A DNA stretch of 8,619 nt from Planctomycetota bacterium (GTDB lineage Bacteria > Planctomycetota > Planctomycetia > Gemmatales > Gemmataceae), in NCBI GenBank assembly GCA_018970845.1, contig JAGWVO010000143.1, forward strand, positions 1 to 8,619, given 5' to 3'. Positions within the stretch are counted from its first letter, which is position 1. Every line of letters starts with the position of its first letter. The notes below the pieces were generated by a model. It was not told the DNA's origin, did no database searches, and saw only the letters and a list, made by a program, of their open reading frames with translations. Made by a program: the position numbers and the translations under genes. Shown piece after piece: positions 7,614 through 8,619 of this stretch.

Positions 7614-7617
7614 TCCT
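7614..7617 (-). promoter_or_regulatory. Ribosome binding site of the DUF1501 gene (AGGA)
   Basis: AGGA on the minus strand lies seven bases before the ATG at 7606-7604. It favours this start over the in-frame TTG at 7639 and yields a Tat signal of normal length. Confidence 0.6.
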
Positions 7618-7693
7618 GTCGTGAAAAGGCGGGCTTCAAGACACCTGATTCTACCCGATCTTTCTATGTCTGGGGGGGAATAATGAGTCGCGC

Positions 7694-7715
7694 CGAAACA
7701 TGCCGACATTTTTCG
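7694..7715 (-). terminator. Stem-loop after the malic enzyme gene, possible terminator
   Basis: The minus strand folds into a nine-position stem with one A-G mismatch around a TCGG loop: CGAAAAATG pairs with CATGTTTCG. It begins 15 bases after the malic enzyme stop, a usual place for a terminator or a 3' end-protecting hairpin. It lacks a downstream T-run, so a classic intrinsic terminator is doubtful. The rest of the 124-bp spacer shows only a weak -10-like TAGAAT (7648-7653) and a run of seven G on the plus strand (7672-7678). Confidence 0.35.
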
Positions 7716-7730
7716 TACCGGTTTCCACCC

Positions 7731-8619
7731 TCAGGCACCGGCCGGGTAAACAGGCTTGTACGCGAATCCCCGCACGAACGCCCCGATGTCGGCGGGCCTT
7801 GGCACGCCAGCCACTCCCTCGTCGAACAAGGTTTCCGCCACGCGAACGGCCGTGTGCAGCGACGCCTCGAGGATTCGGCTTTGGTGCGGATAAATGAGGC
7901 CCGAGGCGAGCTGGGAGTCCGTCACCTGCTCCGCGACGGCGCGCGCGGCGCTGATGAACGCCTTCTGCGGAACGCGCGACGCCTCGGTGGCCAGCACGGC
8001 CAGACCGATCGCGGGGAAGATGTACACATTGTTGCCCTGCCCGGGAATGAATGTCCTGCCGGCCACTGTCACTGGAGCGAAAGGGCTGCCGCTGGCGAAA
8101 ATGGCCCTTCCTCCCGACCATGTGTACGCCTCCTCCGCGGTGCACTCCGAACGGGATGTGGGGTTTGAGTATGGGAATATCACCGGGCGTTCGTTCACCT
8201 CGGCCATCGCCTCGATCACCGCCCTTGTGAACAGCTTGGGAACCGTGCTCACGCCGATGATGCAGGTCGGCCGAATGGCGCGGATGGCGGCGACGAAGTC
8301 GGACACGGGCGGATGATCGTGCGCGAAGGGCCTTTGGAAGTCGGTGACATCAGGCCTCGCGGAAGTGACAAGCCCGTTGATGTCAAAGACCCAGTTCCTG
8401 CCGCGGGCCTGCCCAAGGTCCAAGCCCTCCGACTCCATCGCCTCGCTGATGAGTTCCGCGATGCCCGTGGCGGCGGCGCCGGCCCCGAGAAACAGGACCC
8501 GTTCATCCTGGAGCCTGCCGCCCTTGACACGAAGGGCGCCGTAAATGCCGGCCAGCGCCACGGCCGCCGTCCCCTGGATGTCGTCGTTGTAGCTGCACAC
8601 CCGGTCGCGGTAACGGTTG
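7731..8619 (-). CDS. Malic enzyme, C-terminal NAD(P)-binding part, truncated by the right edge
   Basis: About 295 C-terminal residues of a malic enzyme, which decarboxylates malate to pyruvate while reducing NAD+ or NADP+ in the cytoplasm. The frame stays open to the window edge, so the true start and the N-terminal domain with the catalytic Tyr lie outside. Visible motifs are NDDIQGT, with the conserved Asp metal ligand; the dinucleotide-binding loop LGAGAAATGIAEL; PFAHDH; the SNPTS segment with the conserved Asn; and FASGSPFAPV followed by PGQGNNVYIFPAIGLAVLA. These match the large malic enzymes (NAD- and NADP-types of about 550 residues), not the shorter ones fused to phosphotransacetylase. 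The cofactor preference cannot be decided from this part. A GTG at 8600 lies inside the conserved NDDIQGT neighbourhood and is not a real start. A 124-bp spacer and a stem-loop separate it from the DUF1501 gene, so it is probably an independent unit. Confidence 0.95.
   Translation of the reverse strand, partial: NRYRDRVCSYNDDIQGTAAVALAGIYGALRVKGGRLQDERVLFLGAGAAATGIAELISEAMESEGLDLGQARGRNWVFDINGLVTSARPDVTDFQRPFAHDHPPVSDFVAAIRAIRPTCIIGVSTVPKLFTRAVIEAMAEVNERPVIFPYSNPTSRSECTAEEAYTWSGGRAIFASGSPFAPVTVAGRTFIPGQGNNVYIFPAIGLAVLATEASRVPQKAFISAARAVAEQVTDSQLASGLIYPHQSRILEASLHTAVRVAETLFDEGVAGVPRPADIGAFVRGFAYKPVYPAGA

Noticed and set aside
7607..7639. TTG at 7639 as start of the DUF1501 gene
   Set aside because: The ATG at 7606 has AGGA at seven bases and gives a standard twin-arginine signal.
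7672..7678. Run of seven G as a phase-variation tract
   Set aside because: It lies in a non-coding spacer away from a well-formed promoter and is short, so there is no evidence for a switching role.

Overview
The window looks like chromosomal DNA from a GC-rich bacterium of the Planctomycetes–Verrucomicrobia (PVC) superphylum. The evidence is gene content: DUF1501, Ig-like/DUF1549/DUF1553, planctomycete-type cytochrome c fused to WD40, and DUF1552 lie side by side. This set is typical of Planctomycetes and Verrucomicrobiota, and also occurs in some Acidobacteria. The phylum is inferred, and no rRNA or other marker gene is present to confirm it. All recognisable genes lie on the minus strand and are read from the right edge to the left.

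Layout in direction of transcription: (1) 8619-7731, the C-terminal NAD(P)-binding part of a malic enzyme, cut by the right edge. (2) A 124-bp spacer with an imperfect stem-loop just after the malic enzyme stop. (3) 7606-6218, a Tat-exported DUF1501 protein. (4) 6214-3143, a 1023-residue exported protein with Ig-like segments, two heme c motifs, DUF1549 and DUF1553, the last apparently split by a beta-rich insert. (5) 3127-1739, a mono-heme cytochrome fused to a WD40 beta-propeller. (6) A 220-bp AT-rich spacer with a possible promoter. (7) 1518-133, a Tat-exported DUF1552 protein. (8) 133-1, the first codons of another gene with a hydrophobic N-terminus, cut by the left edge.

Genes 3-5 are separated by only 3 and 15 nt and share one reading frame, so they are almost certainly one transcript. 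Genes 7 and 8 overlap by one base (TGATG) and may form a second unit with its own promoter. Together they appear to encode an extracytoplasmic system: two Tat-exported proteins distantly like the alkaline phosphatase/sulfatase superfamily, and two exported proteins carrying three heme c motifs, Ig-like folds and a propeller. No biochemical role is firmly established for such clusters, and the substrate cannot be read from the sequence. The malic enzyme is ordinary central metabolism and probably unrelated. No RNA genes, CRISPR arrays, insertion sequences or phage genes were seen.
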